From the IMG/VR virus record IMGVR_UViG_3300035698_032643, positions 1 to 38,415 of that record: 38,415 nucleotides of DNA; one strand, given 5' to 3'. The position numbers were made by a program, and so were the translations under genes. Below are positions 1-8,998 of this stretch, piece by piece. Positions within the stretch are counted from its first letter, which is position 1, and the number at the start of each line of letters is the position of its first letter. This DNA is from a virus. The notes under the pieces are model-generated. The model saw only the letters and a list, made by a program, of their open reading frames with translations. It had not been told where the DNA came from and searched no databases.

Positions 1-127
1 AGTCAGATCTTAATGCAACACAATTAAAAGAAGATAATGGAAAACTTACAATAATTGTTTCATGGTTAAGAAGTTTATTTTATACTAAAACAGAAGTTGA
101 TACAAGGATTGTAGATAACATAACTGA
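1..127. repeat. Terminal direct repeat, left copy (circular-genome overlap)
   Basis: These 127 bases are identical to the last 127 bases of the window (38289-38415). The reading frame of the fibre gene passes through the repeat without a break when the two ends are joined. A repeat of exactly 127 bases is what assemblers using a k-mer of 127 leave on a circular contig. It is therefore most likely an assembly overlap from a circular or circularly permuted genome, not a biological terminal repeat. Confidence 0.95.
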
Positions 128-2705
128 GTCAGAAGCGTATACAATGACTTTGATTAATGAGAATTTTACTGTTGCTGTTAATACTGCAGAGGCTTATACT
201 AATCTTACAAATATTTCTAATACAGATTATACTAATTGGCTTAATACCACTCAACAACTTTATATTGATGCCAAAGATGTTGCTTTTAATCTTTCAATGA
301 AATCTTATGTTGACTATCTAAATCAAAGCATGAATGATTGGGTTAGTTCAGTTTATCTTGCAGGAGTCACAATTCATACTTTAATTACAGATAATCGTAC
401 TGAGTCAGAAGCTTATATTATGAATTTAATGAAAATTAACCAAACAATTACTGATGGAAATATCACTCGTGTTGAAAACCAAGTTGATGATATGATTAAC
501 CGTTCAGGAGATATTTTCAATGCTAAAGATACGCAATATAATTTTTCATTCTTAAACGAATCTCTTCCAATTGGACTCAATAATGCAGTCTTGAAATTCA
601 GAACTAATGAATCATTGTCAACTATGGTCTTATCAGTCGGAAATGATGGAGATTCACAGATTAATATATTCTCTGCTGGAACAAATGCGACCAGAGGTGT
701 AGCAGGTTCATCAGTCGATAATGCCACAGGTATATCCGCAGTAAACGCAGATTTAAGGTTTATAGTGCAAGAAGTTAATAGAAGCTTCATATTTCAACAA
801 TGGAATGGTACAGAATTAGTAGATAGTATGATAATTCAAGAAGATGGTACTGTTTTATTAAATAGTGATTTATTTTTTGAAGATAGAAATAAAACTATTA
901 GAACTGTTCCAGTAGATGGCGGTGCAGCAATGTTATTTCAATCTGAAGAAATTTTAGAAGCAGGAGGATTCCCTTTCATTTGGGTTGCAAGAAGTTCAGA
1001 CGGTGATCAAATTGTGCCATCTTGGTTACAGAATGGAAATAATAATTCTTATAGTGGAAATATGAACTCATTTGGTACAGTACCTCAAACATGGGTAACT
1101 TTCTCTGGTATGGGAGATGAGGGAGGTATTGACTTTTTATTTAATGTTAGTAATTATTTAAACTATTGTGATTGGTTACAAACAAATTTAAGTTTAATAC
1201 CTGATGGATGTCAATATGCTGCAGATACAACTGGTAGAGGAGTTCCTTTATTATTTGGTGGAGATTTAGAAGTTCATAGAACTGCAACAATTCATGAATT
1301 ACTCAGATTATTTGATGGTATCTTAGCTACGGGTGATGCAGATTTTGTAATGGAAGGTAACCAGTTTGATGTTTTTAATGGATCAGTACATGTTTCTACT
1401 CCTGTTATTTATGAGGCAGGATTTAGTGAGGGTGATGCTCTTACAAAACTATCTGGAACTTTCCCAGGAATACTTTCTCCTTTTGCAAATCAACAATCAG
1501 ATTTTGGTGATTGGGTAACTACTTCAAGCGGTTTTTGTGAAGATAGTCCTTGTGCAGCTGCTAATGGTGGTGGTTCTGGAGTTGTTGAGATGATGGCTAA
1601 TTTTAACACTATTGATTCAGAAAATTGTACGCTTAATTTCACTTACAGTAATGATGATCTTAGAGATGCTCCTGAAGAAATAGTTGTTACAATGAATAAT
1701 GGTAATGCAAGTGGCGAAATTGAAGTTTATAGTGATGCTACTAAAGATGTAATATTACAAGATGTTTCTATTATTTTAGATAATGGTTTTGCTGATTTGT
1801 CAAGTGTAAATCTAAGTTATACTTGTTATTCATCTAAGGATAACCGTTTGTGTTATGTTGATAGTGTGAATGTTCAATGTTTTGCTACAACTACAACTTT
1901 GAGTAATCAGTCAGGATTTGATTCTAATTACTGTACCAGTGATGGAGGCCTTGATGTTAATGATCAGTGTAATACAGGTATCGTTTATGATGCTGCTACA
2001 GATACACATTTAATGAAGGGTACTTGGAATGTTACCGGAACTGTTGTTGGTGGGGTTACAGGAACAGGAACTTCTAACACTGTTTCGAAATGGACTGGTA
2101 CAACTTCTCAAGGTAACTCTAATATTTTGGATGATGGTTCGTTGGTGACTATTAATTCTGATACAACTATTGTGGGGGATCTTGTGGATTATATTAAAAA
2201 TGCTTTTAATAAGAGTAGTGAAGTGGATATTTCCCAAACTTCAGGATATCTTAGTAATTCTGCAGGATGGATTAATAGATCAAGTGATACTTATATCACA
2301 AAGAATGTTTTGATTGGAAAATCAACTGCTGAGAACTTTCCTTTTTTTGTGACAAACAGTTCAAGACCTCAGTATGTTTTTGAATCTACAAGTACAAATG
2401 ATGTATGTATTTTGTTAAGACCTAATGGTGGTTTTTCAGATCAGAAATGGATGTGTGTTGATGATGATCAAAATAATAGGATGATGTTTGGGTATGGAAG
2501 TGTTACAGGTGCACAGAGAACTTTTGATTATACTGAAGATGAAGTTAATTTTAATAGTCATGATCTTGTTGAGACTGGCAATATTAATATGACTTCTGGA
2601 AAAAAGATTTGTTTGGATGGAAATTCTTGTAATTCTCAACAATATTATAATGGGACTTGTCTTATACAAAATGTTTCTGGTACAGTGGTATCAATTTGTC
2701 CATAG
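1..2705 (+). CDS. Fibre-like, sequon-rich exported protein (C-terminal part; begins at 37595)
   Basis: The open frame enters at base 3 and stops with TAG at 2703-2705. Joined to 37595-38288 it encodes a protein of 1132 residues, so ATG 144 is internal and not the start. The chain is very rich in N-x-S/T sites (well over 30) and has repeated segments of the type TESEAYT and AEAYTNLTN, suggesting a long glycosylated stalk. Its last third holds a block (GTGTSNTVSKWTG, then NSNILDDGSLVTI) of a kind common in phage tail fibres and in surface proteins, followed by a Cys-containing end. Because the N-terminus has a signal peptide (see 37595), this is either an exported adhesin or an unusual fibre. 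Next gene starts 9 bp downstream. Function is inferred from composition and motifs only. Confidence 0.85.
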   Translation, partial: SDLNATQLKEDNGKLTIIVSWLRSLFYTKTEVDTRIVDNITESEAYTMTLINENFTVAVNTAEAYTNLTNISNTDYTNWLNTTQQLYIDAKDVAFNLSMKSYVDYLNQSMNDWVSSVYLAGVTIHTLITDNRTESEAYIMNLMKINQTITDGNITRVENQVDDMINRSGDIFNAKDTQYNFSFLNESLPIGLNNAVLKFRTNESLSTMVLSVGNDGDSQINIFSAGTNATRGVAGSSVDNATGISAVNADLRFIVQEVNRSFIFQQWNGTELVDSMIIQEDGTVLLNSDLFFEDRNKTIRTVPVDGGAAMLFQSEEILEAGGFPFIWVARSSDGDQIVPSWLQNGNNNSYSGNMNSFGTVPQTWVTFSGMGDEGGIDFLFNVSNYLNYCDWLQTNLSLIPDGCQYAADTTGRGVPLLFGGDLEVHRTATIHELLRLFDGILATGDADFVMEGNQFDVFNGSVHVSTPVIYEAGFSEGDALTKLSGTFPGILSPFANQQSDFGDWVTTSSGFCEDSPCAAANGGGSGVVEMMANFNTIDSENCTLNFTYSNDDLRDAPEEIVVTMNNGNASGEIEVYSDATKDVILQDVSIILDNGFADLSSVNLSYTCYSSKDNRLCYVDSVNVQCFATTTTLSNQSGFDSNYCTSDGGLDVNDQCNTGIVYDAATDTHLMKGTWNVTGTVVGGVTGTGTSNTVSKWTGTTSQGNSNILDDGSLVTINSDTTIVGDLVDYIKNAFNKSSEVDISQTSGYLSNSAGWINRSSDTYITKNVLIGKSTAENFPFFVTNSSRPQYVFESTSTNDVCILLRPNGGFSDQKWMCVDDDQNNRMMFGYGSVTGAQRTFDYTEDEVNFNSHDLVETGNINMTSGKKICLDGNSCNSQQYYNGTCLIQNVSGTVVSICP

Positions 2706-2713
2706 GTGAAATA

Positions 2714-5431
2714 ATGAAATGGCAACAAGTAGCAATAATTCTTGTAACCTTACTAATCAGTGGGGGTGTTGTTACTTATACAGATCTTTTTGGAGCATTA
2801 TTTCAATTATCAGGAATGGATTATAGTTTTACTGGAGATCAATCTTGCGGTACTGAATGTGAAAGTTATATTAATGTAACTTCTTCTTACTGGCGTGTTT
2901 GTTTTGAACATTCAAAAGATACTCAAAATATTTATATCCCTGGAAAAGTTGTTCTTAATAAGACAACGATTGCAGAAGCACCAAACACGGTGTTGTTTAA
3001 GAAAAGTACTCGTGGAAGAACTCTATGGGTCAATATGAATAATGTAAATAATGTTGTGACAACAGAACCAGAAGTTGATGTTGACTGGCTTGTTCCAACA
3101 GTTAAAAGATATAGTACAAATAAAGATTCTATTGGTTACTGGAGACCTCTTAAAGATGGCGATTGTTGGGAACGCGGGGAGATCAATAAAATAAAACTTA
3201 TAGGTCACAAACCAGAAGGATTAACAGTTAAATGGAGTTTTTTAATGGAAGACAAAATTGATATTGATCCAGTATGGACAGGAACAAATCTTTATAATAA
3301 CATTGTATTTTATGCACCTCTTGATGGGGTATATAAAGATTATTATGGTCTTGGATATCCTACTGTTTTAAATTCTGTTTTCAATAAATCAGTTCTTTAT
3401 GAAGGATCATATTTTAATCAAGATGGAAGTTTAGAATATACAGATACAGGACCAATGAATACTCAAGATGATGTTTCCATTAAGGCTTGGATTAATCTTG
3501 CAGAAAGGCAAGCTACTAATATGGGTATTGCAGGAAAAATATCAAGTTCACCATCATACTCTTATGGTATGTTAAAAGATTCAGGTCATGATATTAGATG
3601 TAGGTGGACAACTGGTGCAGGAAATCAGAATTGTATTGCACCTGGAACATCAGAACCAGTAGTTGGTAATTGGGAGATGTGGGTATGTGTTTTTAATGAA
3701 ACATCTAATTTAGTTATGATTTACAAGAATGGGATACAAGTAAAAAATTGTTCAACAGCGACAAGAACTATCACTGGGGGAAATTTCTTTATTGGTTCCA
3801 TGGATACATCAAACAGGTTTAATGGTACTATTGATGAAGTATATGTGTTTAATGTTTCATTGTCTAAAGAAGAAATTGGAGATTTATATTATAGAACTTT
3901 GAATGGTTCAAGTTTTGGAAAAGATTTAACTTATTATATGAATAATTCTGGGAATGATGCAAATACTGGATTGACTCCAGATGCACCATTAAAATCTCAG
4001 GGAGAAGTTAATAATCGTCGTTACGTTCAAGGATATAATATTGTATATAATCGTGGTGATGAATGGAGATTAACAACTGATGATTATTTTGATCCTCAAG
4101 ATGGAGATAACTATACTAATACAACTTATGGAGTTTATGGTACTGGACCTAAACCCGTCTTTTATGGAAGTTATGAAGCAAATGGTGCAGGAAACTGGAC
4201 TCTGACAGGAGATGCTAACATATACAAATATGTAGGTACCTTAACTACTGATGCAGGAAATATAATATTTAATAATCAACCAGGACTTAATGGTAGAAAA
4301 AACAATACTTTTGCAGGTCTTGATACGAATCTTGATTTCTGGTATAACTCAACTGGAAACAATGTGAAATTATATTATGATGTTGGTAATCCTGGAAATG
4401 TGTTTGATGATATTGAAATTGCTGTTGAGGTAGGGATATTTTTTGCACTTGATAAAAAGTATATCAAAATAAGTAATCATAGTTATAAATATAGTGGTCA
4501 ACATGGTATAAATTTTGCAGAATCAAGTCCGCATTATGTATATGATTGTAATTTCTTTTATATTGGTGGTGCTTACCAAACAGGAGATACAAGGTATGGT
4601 AATTGTTATCAGAGTCTTAGAACTGTTGATAGAGTTCATGTAAAAGGAAATAATGCTTCTTGGTGTTATGATGCAGGATTTAGTCCTCAAAGTCCAAGTG
4701 CTCCAGGAGACCATAATATTACAAATGTGTTATATGAATATAATATTGCAGATCATTGTATTTATGGAATTGAATATTTTAGTTCAAGTGCTGGAAGTAT
4801 AACTGAAAATATTACTTTTGCACATAATACTCTTGTTGATAGTGTTCAGGTTTTTGGATGGAGTCATAGATTAGGTCAAGCAATAAGGGCTTCTGCAAGT
4901 CCTTTACTTACTTCAAATTTTGTAATTAGAGATAACATATTTGATAATTCAACTAATTGGACTGTGGGTGTAGGTTATAATGCTGATTGGAATGGAGAAC
5001 CACCATTATTATTAAACAATTTTTGGAGCAGAAATCCTGTTACTACTGTGTTTTATAATTATACTAAATATTCAGATCTTACAGCATTTAGGGTAGATTA
5101 TCCAGATCAAACTATTGATAGTATTGAACAAGATATAAATTTTGTTAATAGAAACTTGTATGATTATAGGCCAGTAAATAGTAGTTCTGCTTGTGTTAAT
5201 GGGAGTGATGGAAAAACTATTGGTGCTTTACCTTGTGCAAGTTCTTCATGTACTTATCCTGGAAGTGGGGATCATACTTATTTTGGATTAGATCATTGTG
5301 TTATTCCAAGTGTTGTGGATCATTTAAAGAATAATGTTTTTGTTGTTGGTCCTGGAAGTTTAACAGGATGGAAATTTATAATGAATTATACTTATGCAAA
5401 CATAAATAATCAAGTGAAGGTGACAAGCTAA
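2714..5431 (+). CDS. Exported LamG plus beta-helix surface protein
   Basis: 905 residues from ATG 2714, chosen over upstream in-frame codons because AGGTGA lies at 2705-2710 and the new N-terminus is a clear hydrophobic export or anchor segment (residues 6-20, VAIILVTLLISGG). Residues about 195-395 form a LamG/concanavalin-like lectin domain (VFYAPLDG at the start, GTIDEVYVFN near the end). From about residue 404 the chain continues as a right-handed beta-helix of the pectate-lyase type (YYMNNSGNDANTGLTPDAP opening, then DNIF and NNF-type turns). About twenty N-x-S/T sequons are present. The stop codon shares its last A with the ATG of the next gene. Likely a carbohydrate-binding adhesin or spike; whether it is on virions or on the infected cell is unknown. 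Confidence 0.8.
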   Translation: MKWQQVAIILVTLLISGGVVTYTDLFGALFQLSGMDYSFTGDQSCGTECESYINVTSSYWRVCFEHSKDTQNIYIPGKVVLNKTTIAEAPNTVLFKKSTRGRTLWVNMNNVNNVVTTEPEVDVDWLVPTVKRYSTNKDSIGYWRPLKDGDCWERGEINKIKLIGHKPEGLTVKWSFLMEDKIDIDPVWTGTNLYNNIVFYAPLDGVYKDYYGLGYPTVLNSVFNKSVLYEGSYFNQDGSLEYTDTGPMNTQDDVSIKAWINLAERQATNMGIAGKISSSPSYSYGMLKDSGHDIRCRWTTGAGNQNCIAPGTSEPVVGNWEMWVCVFNETSNLVMIYKNGIQVKNCSTATRTITGGNFFIGSMDTSNRFNGTIDEVYVFNVSLSKEEIGDLYYRTLNGSSFGKDLTYYMNNSGNDANTGLTPDAPLKSQGEVNNRRYVQGYNIVYNRGDEWRLTTDDYFDPQDGDNYTNTTYGVYGTGPKPVFYGSYEANGAGNWTLTGDANIYKYVGTLTTDAGNIIFNNQPGLNGRKNNTFAGLDTNLDFWYNSTGNNVKLYYDVGNPGNVFDDIEIAVEVGIFFALDKKYIKISNHSYKYSGQHGINFAESSPHYVYDCNFFYIGGAYQTGDTRYGNCYQSLRTVDRVHVKGNNASWCYDAGFSPQSPSAPGDHNITNVLYEYNIADHCIYGIEYFSSSAGSITENITFAHNTLVDSVQVFGWSHRLGQAIRASASPLLTSNFVIRDNIFDNSTNWTVGVGYNADWNGEPPLLLNNFWSRNPVTTVFYNYTKYSDLTAFRVDYPDQTIDSIEQDINFVNRNLYDYRPVNSSSACVNGSDGKTIGALPCASSSCTYPGSGDHTYFGLDHCVIPSVVDHLKNNVFVVGPGSLTGWKFIMNYTYANINNQVKVTS

Positions 5432-6123
5432 TGAATCGAAGAAACTTTATTAAACTGGCTGGACTTGGAGCAATTGCTATTGCAACTCCTGGATGCGGAA
5501 GATACATAGTTGAAACAGTTAGGGATCAGTTAAGAAAAGATTACGAATTTTTGTTCAGTCTGGGTAAGCATATTGAAGTTTGTGAGATGAGAATAGGTCA
5601 AAGGTCTGCAAAGGGTTGTGGAATAGTTGTTGATGGTATGTATCGGACAATGGAACATATCGGAAGGGTCAGAGTTAATCAGATGTTTCCAATTTTTGAA
5701 AATGTAGATATCTATTTGAAGGGTGTAAAAGCTGAACTTATTGGAATGGAAAAAAGTAATGATACTGCTCTTTATGAGCTTCCTAAATATAAAACTATTC
5801 CTGGAGGAAGGGTTGCACTTCACTTTGAAGAGTTTCCTCTGGATAGAAGTGATGATTATCATCTTGGTCAGCTCGTGGGATGTGTTGGAAGTCCAGCAAT
5901 GGATGGAATAAGGGTAATGCAGGGACGAATCACTGATCTTGATGGTTGGAGCGGTAAGAAAGGTAATGTTGGTACTGACATGAATTATATTGGGGGAGAT
6001 TCAGCGGGTGCTATGGTTGGTTTAGAAGATAGAGTTCTTCTTGGACAGAATAGTTTTAACCTGGCAGACAAGCAAGGATACTTTATTAAACAGGATGAAT
6101 GGGAAAAGTTATATAGAAATTAA
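5431..6123 (+). CDS. Tat-type lipoprotein, trypsin-like serine protease
   Basis: 230 residues. The N-terminus has a twin-arginine motif (NRRNFIK, residues 2-8), a hydrophobic stretch and a lipobox-like TPGC ending in Cys22, so export by Tat and lipid anchoring are likely. The remainder fits a peptidase S1/trypsin_2 fold: GCGIVVDG (62-69), TMEHI with His76, NDTALYEL with Asp111, and GGDSAGAMVG with Ser191. The full His/Asp/Ser triad is therefore present, with GDSAG instead of GDSGG. It is translationally coupled (TAATG) to the beta-helix gene, making a three-gene exported cassette with 37595-2705 and 2714. Substrate is unknown; S-layer or fibre processing are possibilities. The family is clear, the role is inference. 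Confidence 0.82.
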   Translation: MNRRNFIKLAGLGAIAIATPGCGRYIVETVRDQLRKDYEFLFSLGKHIEVCEMRIGQRSAKGCGIVVDGMYRTMEHIGRVRVNQMFPIFENVDIYLKGVKAELIGMEKSNDTALYELPKYKTIPGGRVALHFEEFPLDRSDDYHLGQLVGCVGSPAMDGIRVMQGRITDLDGWSGKKGNVGTDMNYIGGDSAGAMVGLEDRVLLGQNSFNLADKQGYFIKQDEWEKLYRN

Positions 6124-6124
6124 T

Positions 6125-6143
6125 CGCAAATGTTATAAATAAG
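6125..6143 (+). promoter_or_regulatory. Archaeal-type promoter, late class, leaderless start
   Basis: CGCAAATGTTATAAATAAG contains a TATA box at 6133-6140 whose centre is about 28 bp before ATG 6165. That spacing predicts a transcript starting at or next to the ATG. The motif matches sites at 7117, 22328, 30228, 32695 and 33887. Confidence 0.75.
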
Positions 6144-6164
6144 AAAAATAATTAAATATATAAA

Positions 6165-7070
6165 ATGGGACTTGAGCCACAACAAGATACAAAAACTATA
6201 AGTGCTTCTAATATGACTGGAGCATCCGGATCTTTAAATCGAGTTTATACTCTTGATACTTCTGATAGTATTTCTGAACAGTTTAATCTTAAGCTTAATG
6301 GCGCAATATACCAACCTGATGTACATTTCACTAAATCAGGTGATGATGTGACATTTTTGATTGAAGTTTTTGATGGCCAACCTTTAACTATTGATTACTG
6401 GACGAGAACAGAAGGACCAAGTATTGGAGTAACTTATTGTACTGCTTCAGATGTTCAAAGAGTTATGCAGGTTAAGTTTGATTTTGCAACAGATACTTTT
6501 CCTTCTCTTGCACAGGTTAATAAATGGATCAATTGGGCTGAAGCAAAGATTGATATTGAAACTAAACATGCCTGGCGAGAAGTAACTATTGAAGAACAGT
6601 ATTATGATTTCCCGAAAAAAGAAAATTATGTTCGTCGTGAAGGATTAAGAATTAAGTTATTGCATAGGAGAATAAAAGAGTTTGATACAAGTGAAGGGGA
6701 TAAGCTTGAAGTCTGGAATGGCCAGGAATGGGAAGATTGGATCACTGCTAAGACTGAAGGAAGAGCTGATGATTTCTGGGTTGATTATAGGGATGGAGTG
6801 ATGTATTTAAGGTTTGTTTATCCTTTTTATTTTCATAGAACTAAGGCTGTTAGAATGACTTATCGTTTTGGTGAGACAATTGTTCCAGGGGATATTAGTG
6901 ATGCAGCTGCAATGCTTGTTGCAAGCAAAGTAGTTTTAAGTGACGATTATAGTCAGGTTCTTTCTGATACAGGGGATCCTTCTCAGATGAATCATGATAG
7001 TCGAGCCACTCGTTGGAAGAATGAGGCTAATGAGACTATTTTGGATCATGTAGAGATTGTTAGTGTCTAA
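6165..7070 (+). CDS. Head-tail connector-like protein
   Basis: 301 residues, starting at the first ATG downstream of the promoter. The middle part (about 86-130, TASDVQRVMQV then PSLAQVNKWINWAEAKID) looks like the small alpha-helical head-tail connector (gp6-like) fold: two helices that line the neck ring. The N-terminal 85 residues and a beta-rich insertion (about 150-235) are extra relative to short bacterial connectors. It is the first gene of the neck/tail cluster and is followed by a tail-completion-sized protein, which supports the call. No alignment was run, so the assignment rests on residue pattern and gene order. Confidence 0.55.
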   Translation: MGLEPQQDTKTISASNMTGASGSLNRVYTLDTSDSISEQFNLKLNGAIYQPDVHFTKSGDDVTFLIEVFDGQPLTIDYWTRTEGPSIGVTYCTASDVQRVMQVKFDFATDTFPSLAQVNKWINWAEAKIDIETKHAWREVTIEEQYYDFPKKENYVRREGLRIKLLHRRIKEFDTSEGDKLEVWNGQEWEDWITAKTEGRADDFWVDYRDGVMYLRFVYPFYFHRTKAVRMTYRFGETIVPGDISDAAAMLVASKVVLSDDYSQVLSDTGDPSQMNHDSRATRWKNEANETILDHVEIVSV

Positions 7071-7083
7071 TTCTTTATTAATG

Positions 7084-7111
7084 ACCAAATTGTTAAGGTT
7101 AACAAATTGGT
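7084..7111. promoter_or_regulatory. 28-bp dyad just upstream of the 7117 promoter
   Basis: ACCAAATTGTTAA (7084-7096) and TTAACAAATTGGT (7099-7111) are inverted copies with one mismatch and a 2-bp spacer. The dyad ends 5 bp before the promoter motif at 7117. No T-run follows, so an operator or activator site is more likely than a terminator, although it also lies just after the stop of the upstream gene. Confidence 0.55.
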
Positions 7112-7116
7112 ATTTG

Positions 7117-7137
7117 CCGATAATGTTATAAATAAGA
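7117..7137 (+). promoter_or_regulatory. Archaeal-type promoter, late class
   Basis: The TATA box TTATAAAT is at 7126-7133 inside the shared motif CGATAATGTTATAAATAAG. ATG 7182 is about 50 bp downstream, leaving a leader of roughly 25 nt. The sequence is identical over 23 bases to the site inside the protease gene at 33887-33909. Confidence 0.75.
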
Positions 7138-7181
7138 ATGATCTATATCTAAATTAATTAGTATGTATGTGAGAAAATAAA

Positions 7182-7616
7182 ATGGGATTTGATCCGTTAC
7201 AGTTTATATTAGATATTTTATCTAATGATTGGAATACTTCTAATACAGATGGTACTAAACCTACTTTTGGTAAAATTACAGATTATAAAAGAATTAATTA
7301 TAATGAAAGTCCTGATTGGGTTCTTGCGCATAGATCTCCAAAAAGTAAGAAACCTGCAGGTGTTGGGACTGGTTCAAAAAATCAGGTTTATGAGTTTAAT
7401 CTTGATATTAGGACTACAGGAAGAACTAATGAGGATCATTTTTATAATATGGTTGAAGAAGTTGAAAGGATCCTTGATGCTAACATAGTGCAGGATAATG
7501 CAAATGTCACGATTATTAATCCGGATAATGATGATACTGATCTTTCAGATAAGAGTCATTATTTCTGGAGGAGTTTATTAACTGTTAAACTTGAAAAATA
7601 TGCAAAAACGAGATAA
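7182..7616 (+). CDS. Tail completion/terminator-like protein
   Basis: 144 residues. Size, the N-terminal helix (PLQFILDILSNDW), the central region (YEFNLDIRTTGRTNEDHFYNM) and the strand near the end (YFWRSLLTVKLEKY) resemble tail-terminator or neck proteins that cap the tail tube. Position supports this: it lies between the connector and the tail tube. I do not recognise a specific family and no search was possible. The 87-aa frame at 7225-7488 on the same strand is a shadow of this gene. Confidence 0.45.
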   Translation: MGFDPLQFILDILSNDWNTSNTDGTKPTFGKITDYKRINYNESPDWVLAHRSPKSKKPAGVGTGSKNQVYEFNLDIRTTGRTNEDHFYNMVEEVERILDANIVQDNANVTIINPDNDDTDLSDKSHYFWRSLLTVKLEKYAKTR

Positions 7617-7627
7617 GGGTGTAAATC

Positions 7628-8017
7628 ATGGAAGATGAATTAATATATATTAAAAGCAAACAACAAGGAGTAAGTCTTAAACATAATGGTGTTCCAAATT
7701 TTCAGATAGAAATCGGATCTGATCCGGTTGCAGTGATTCGTCATGTTGCAGAATTTTTGGTTCTTGATAAGCCAAATATGATTAGTGCTTGTGATGAGAA
7801 AGGAAAGGATATCAAGATTGATTTTAAGATCATGAACAAAGAAGAGTTCTTTGCAGAAAAACAGAAGGTTCTTGATAAACTTAATTTTGAGAAGAAAGTT
7901 GCGGCTGAACCTAAACTGTCTGAGGAAAGTAAGGCAAGAGTTAAAGATTTTGCTGAAGATCTGGCAGATGATGGAAAAAGGAACAGATCAAATAAGAAGA
8001 AAAAGGAGAGTGAATAA
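7628..8017 (+). CDS. Hypothetical tail-cluster protein with charged tail
   Basis: 129 residues; ATG 7628 follows the previous stop by 11 bp with an AAGGGTG ribosome site. The first about 70 residues look globular (QGVSLKHNGVPNFQIEIG). The last third is Lys/Glu/Asp-rich and probably disordered, ending in a run of lysines. It sits directly before the tail tube gene, so a minor neck or tail assembly role is possible. No family recognised. Confidence 0.6.
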   Translation: MEDELIYIKSKQQGVSLKHNGVPNFQIEIGSDPVAVIRHVAEFLVLDKPNMISACDEKGKDIKIDFKIMNKEEFFAEKQKVLDKLNFEKKVAAEPKLSEESKARVKDFAEDLADDGKRNRSNKKKKESE

Positions 8018-8019
8018 AA

Positions 8020-8964
8020 ATGACTTATCCAGGAATGGTTAAAACTGTCCTTATAGGGCAAGAAAGCGCATGGGGAACAGCAGTTACAGCAGATAAAGAT
8101 GTTGGTCTTGTTCAAGAAATAAGCGATAATTTCACAAGAGAAATAAAAGAGACAGGTGCAGCAGGAAGTATTCAGACTCAAAAGGTAACATCAGGAATGT
8201 TTGATCCTGGATCTTCTATTACTGTAGACTTTCAGCATGGCAGATTACTTGAGTATGCTTTGGGAGCAGTTGCTCATCTTGAGACAACAGGAGATTGGAC
8301 ACATACTTTCACAGTAAGTAACACACCCCCAAGTTTCACACTTGAATCAGGAAACAATCTTACTACAGATACAGTCTTGACTGGTGCAGGATTCCTTGCA
8401 GAAACAACAGAGTTAAGTATTGCGCTTAATGAAAATCTAAAGATTAAGATTGATGTTAAAGGAAAAACAACAACTTCAAGTGCATCAGCAGGAGCAGCAG
8501 TTATTTCAGCACTTACAGTATTTCCGCATGCTCTTTGCTCAGTATCAATTGGGGGATCTCCAGAGACAGAAGTTCAGAATTTCAGTATAAAGATTAATTC
8601 AATTGTTGACAGAAGTGGTGGAGTTGGAAGTAATCTTTATCAGCAAGGACATGTTGTTGAGATGAAATTTGAGTTTAGTGGAACTCTTGGTTTTGCTGAT
8701 AAGGATTTACAAGAGCTTTATCTTGGAGGAAGTACACCAAGCGCAACAAGTGATCCATCAGGTATTGCGGTTGTTCTTGCAGCAGATAATGGAACTGCTC
8801 TCGGAAGCGGAGAAAGAAGTATGGATTTTGCTTTACAAAGTTGTATTATGAGTACTTTTGATGAGGTTGCAACTCTTGGAGGACTTACATTTGTTGATAT
8901 TGTAGGAGCAGGAATATTCAATACTTGCACAAGTGTTGATAATATTGCAAGTGCTGCATGGTAA
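8020..8964 (+). CDS. Major tail tube protein
   Basis: 314 residues, starting 2 bp after the previous stop with AAAGGAG upstream. The chain is almost entirely beta-prone and poor in Cys. It opens VLIGQESAWGTAV, a beginning typical of siphovirus tail tube proteins. It contains strands separated by Gly/Thr/Ser turns (ELSIALNENLKIKIDVKG; HVVEMKFEFSG), as expected for a tube subunit that stacks as hexameric rings. The next genes are tail assembly chaperones and the tape measure, the standard order. Assigned by fold pattern and synteny. Confidence 0.72.
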   Translation: MTYPGMVKTVLIGQESAWGTAVTADKDVGLVQEISDNFTREIKETGAAGSIQTQKVTSGMFDPGSSITVDFQHGRLLEYALGAVAHLETTGDWTHTFTVSNTPPSFTLESGNNLTTDTVLTGAGFLAETTELSIALNENLKIKIDVKGKTTTSSASAGAAVISALTVFPHALCSVSIGGSPETEVQNFSIKINSIVDRSGGVGSNLYQQGHVVEMKFEFSGTLGFADKDLQELYLGGSTPSATSDPSGIAVVLAADNGTALGSGERSMDFALQSCIMSTFDEVATLGGLTFVDIVGAGIFNTCTSVDNIASAAW

Positions 8965-8998
8965 TAACAAAAAAATAAGACATTGGAGGATGAGCTTA

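Noticed and set aside
1-127. Biological direct terminal repeats of a linear genome
   Set aside because: The repeat lies inside a coding gene, is exactly 127 bp and leaves the frame intact, which fits an assembly overlap better.
144-2705. ATG 144 as the start of the fibre-like gene
   Set aside because: The frame is open upstream to base 3 and continues from 37595 over the circular join, where a signal peptide and ribosome site are found.
7225-7488. 87-aa plus-strand frame inside the tail-completion gene
   Set aside because: Leu/Ile/Met-rich product typical of a shadow frame, no ribosome site, fully inside a better gene.
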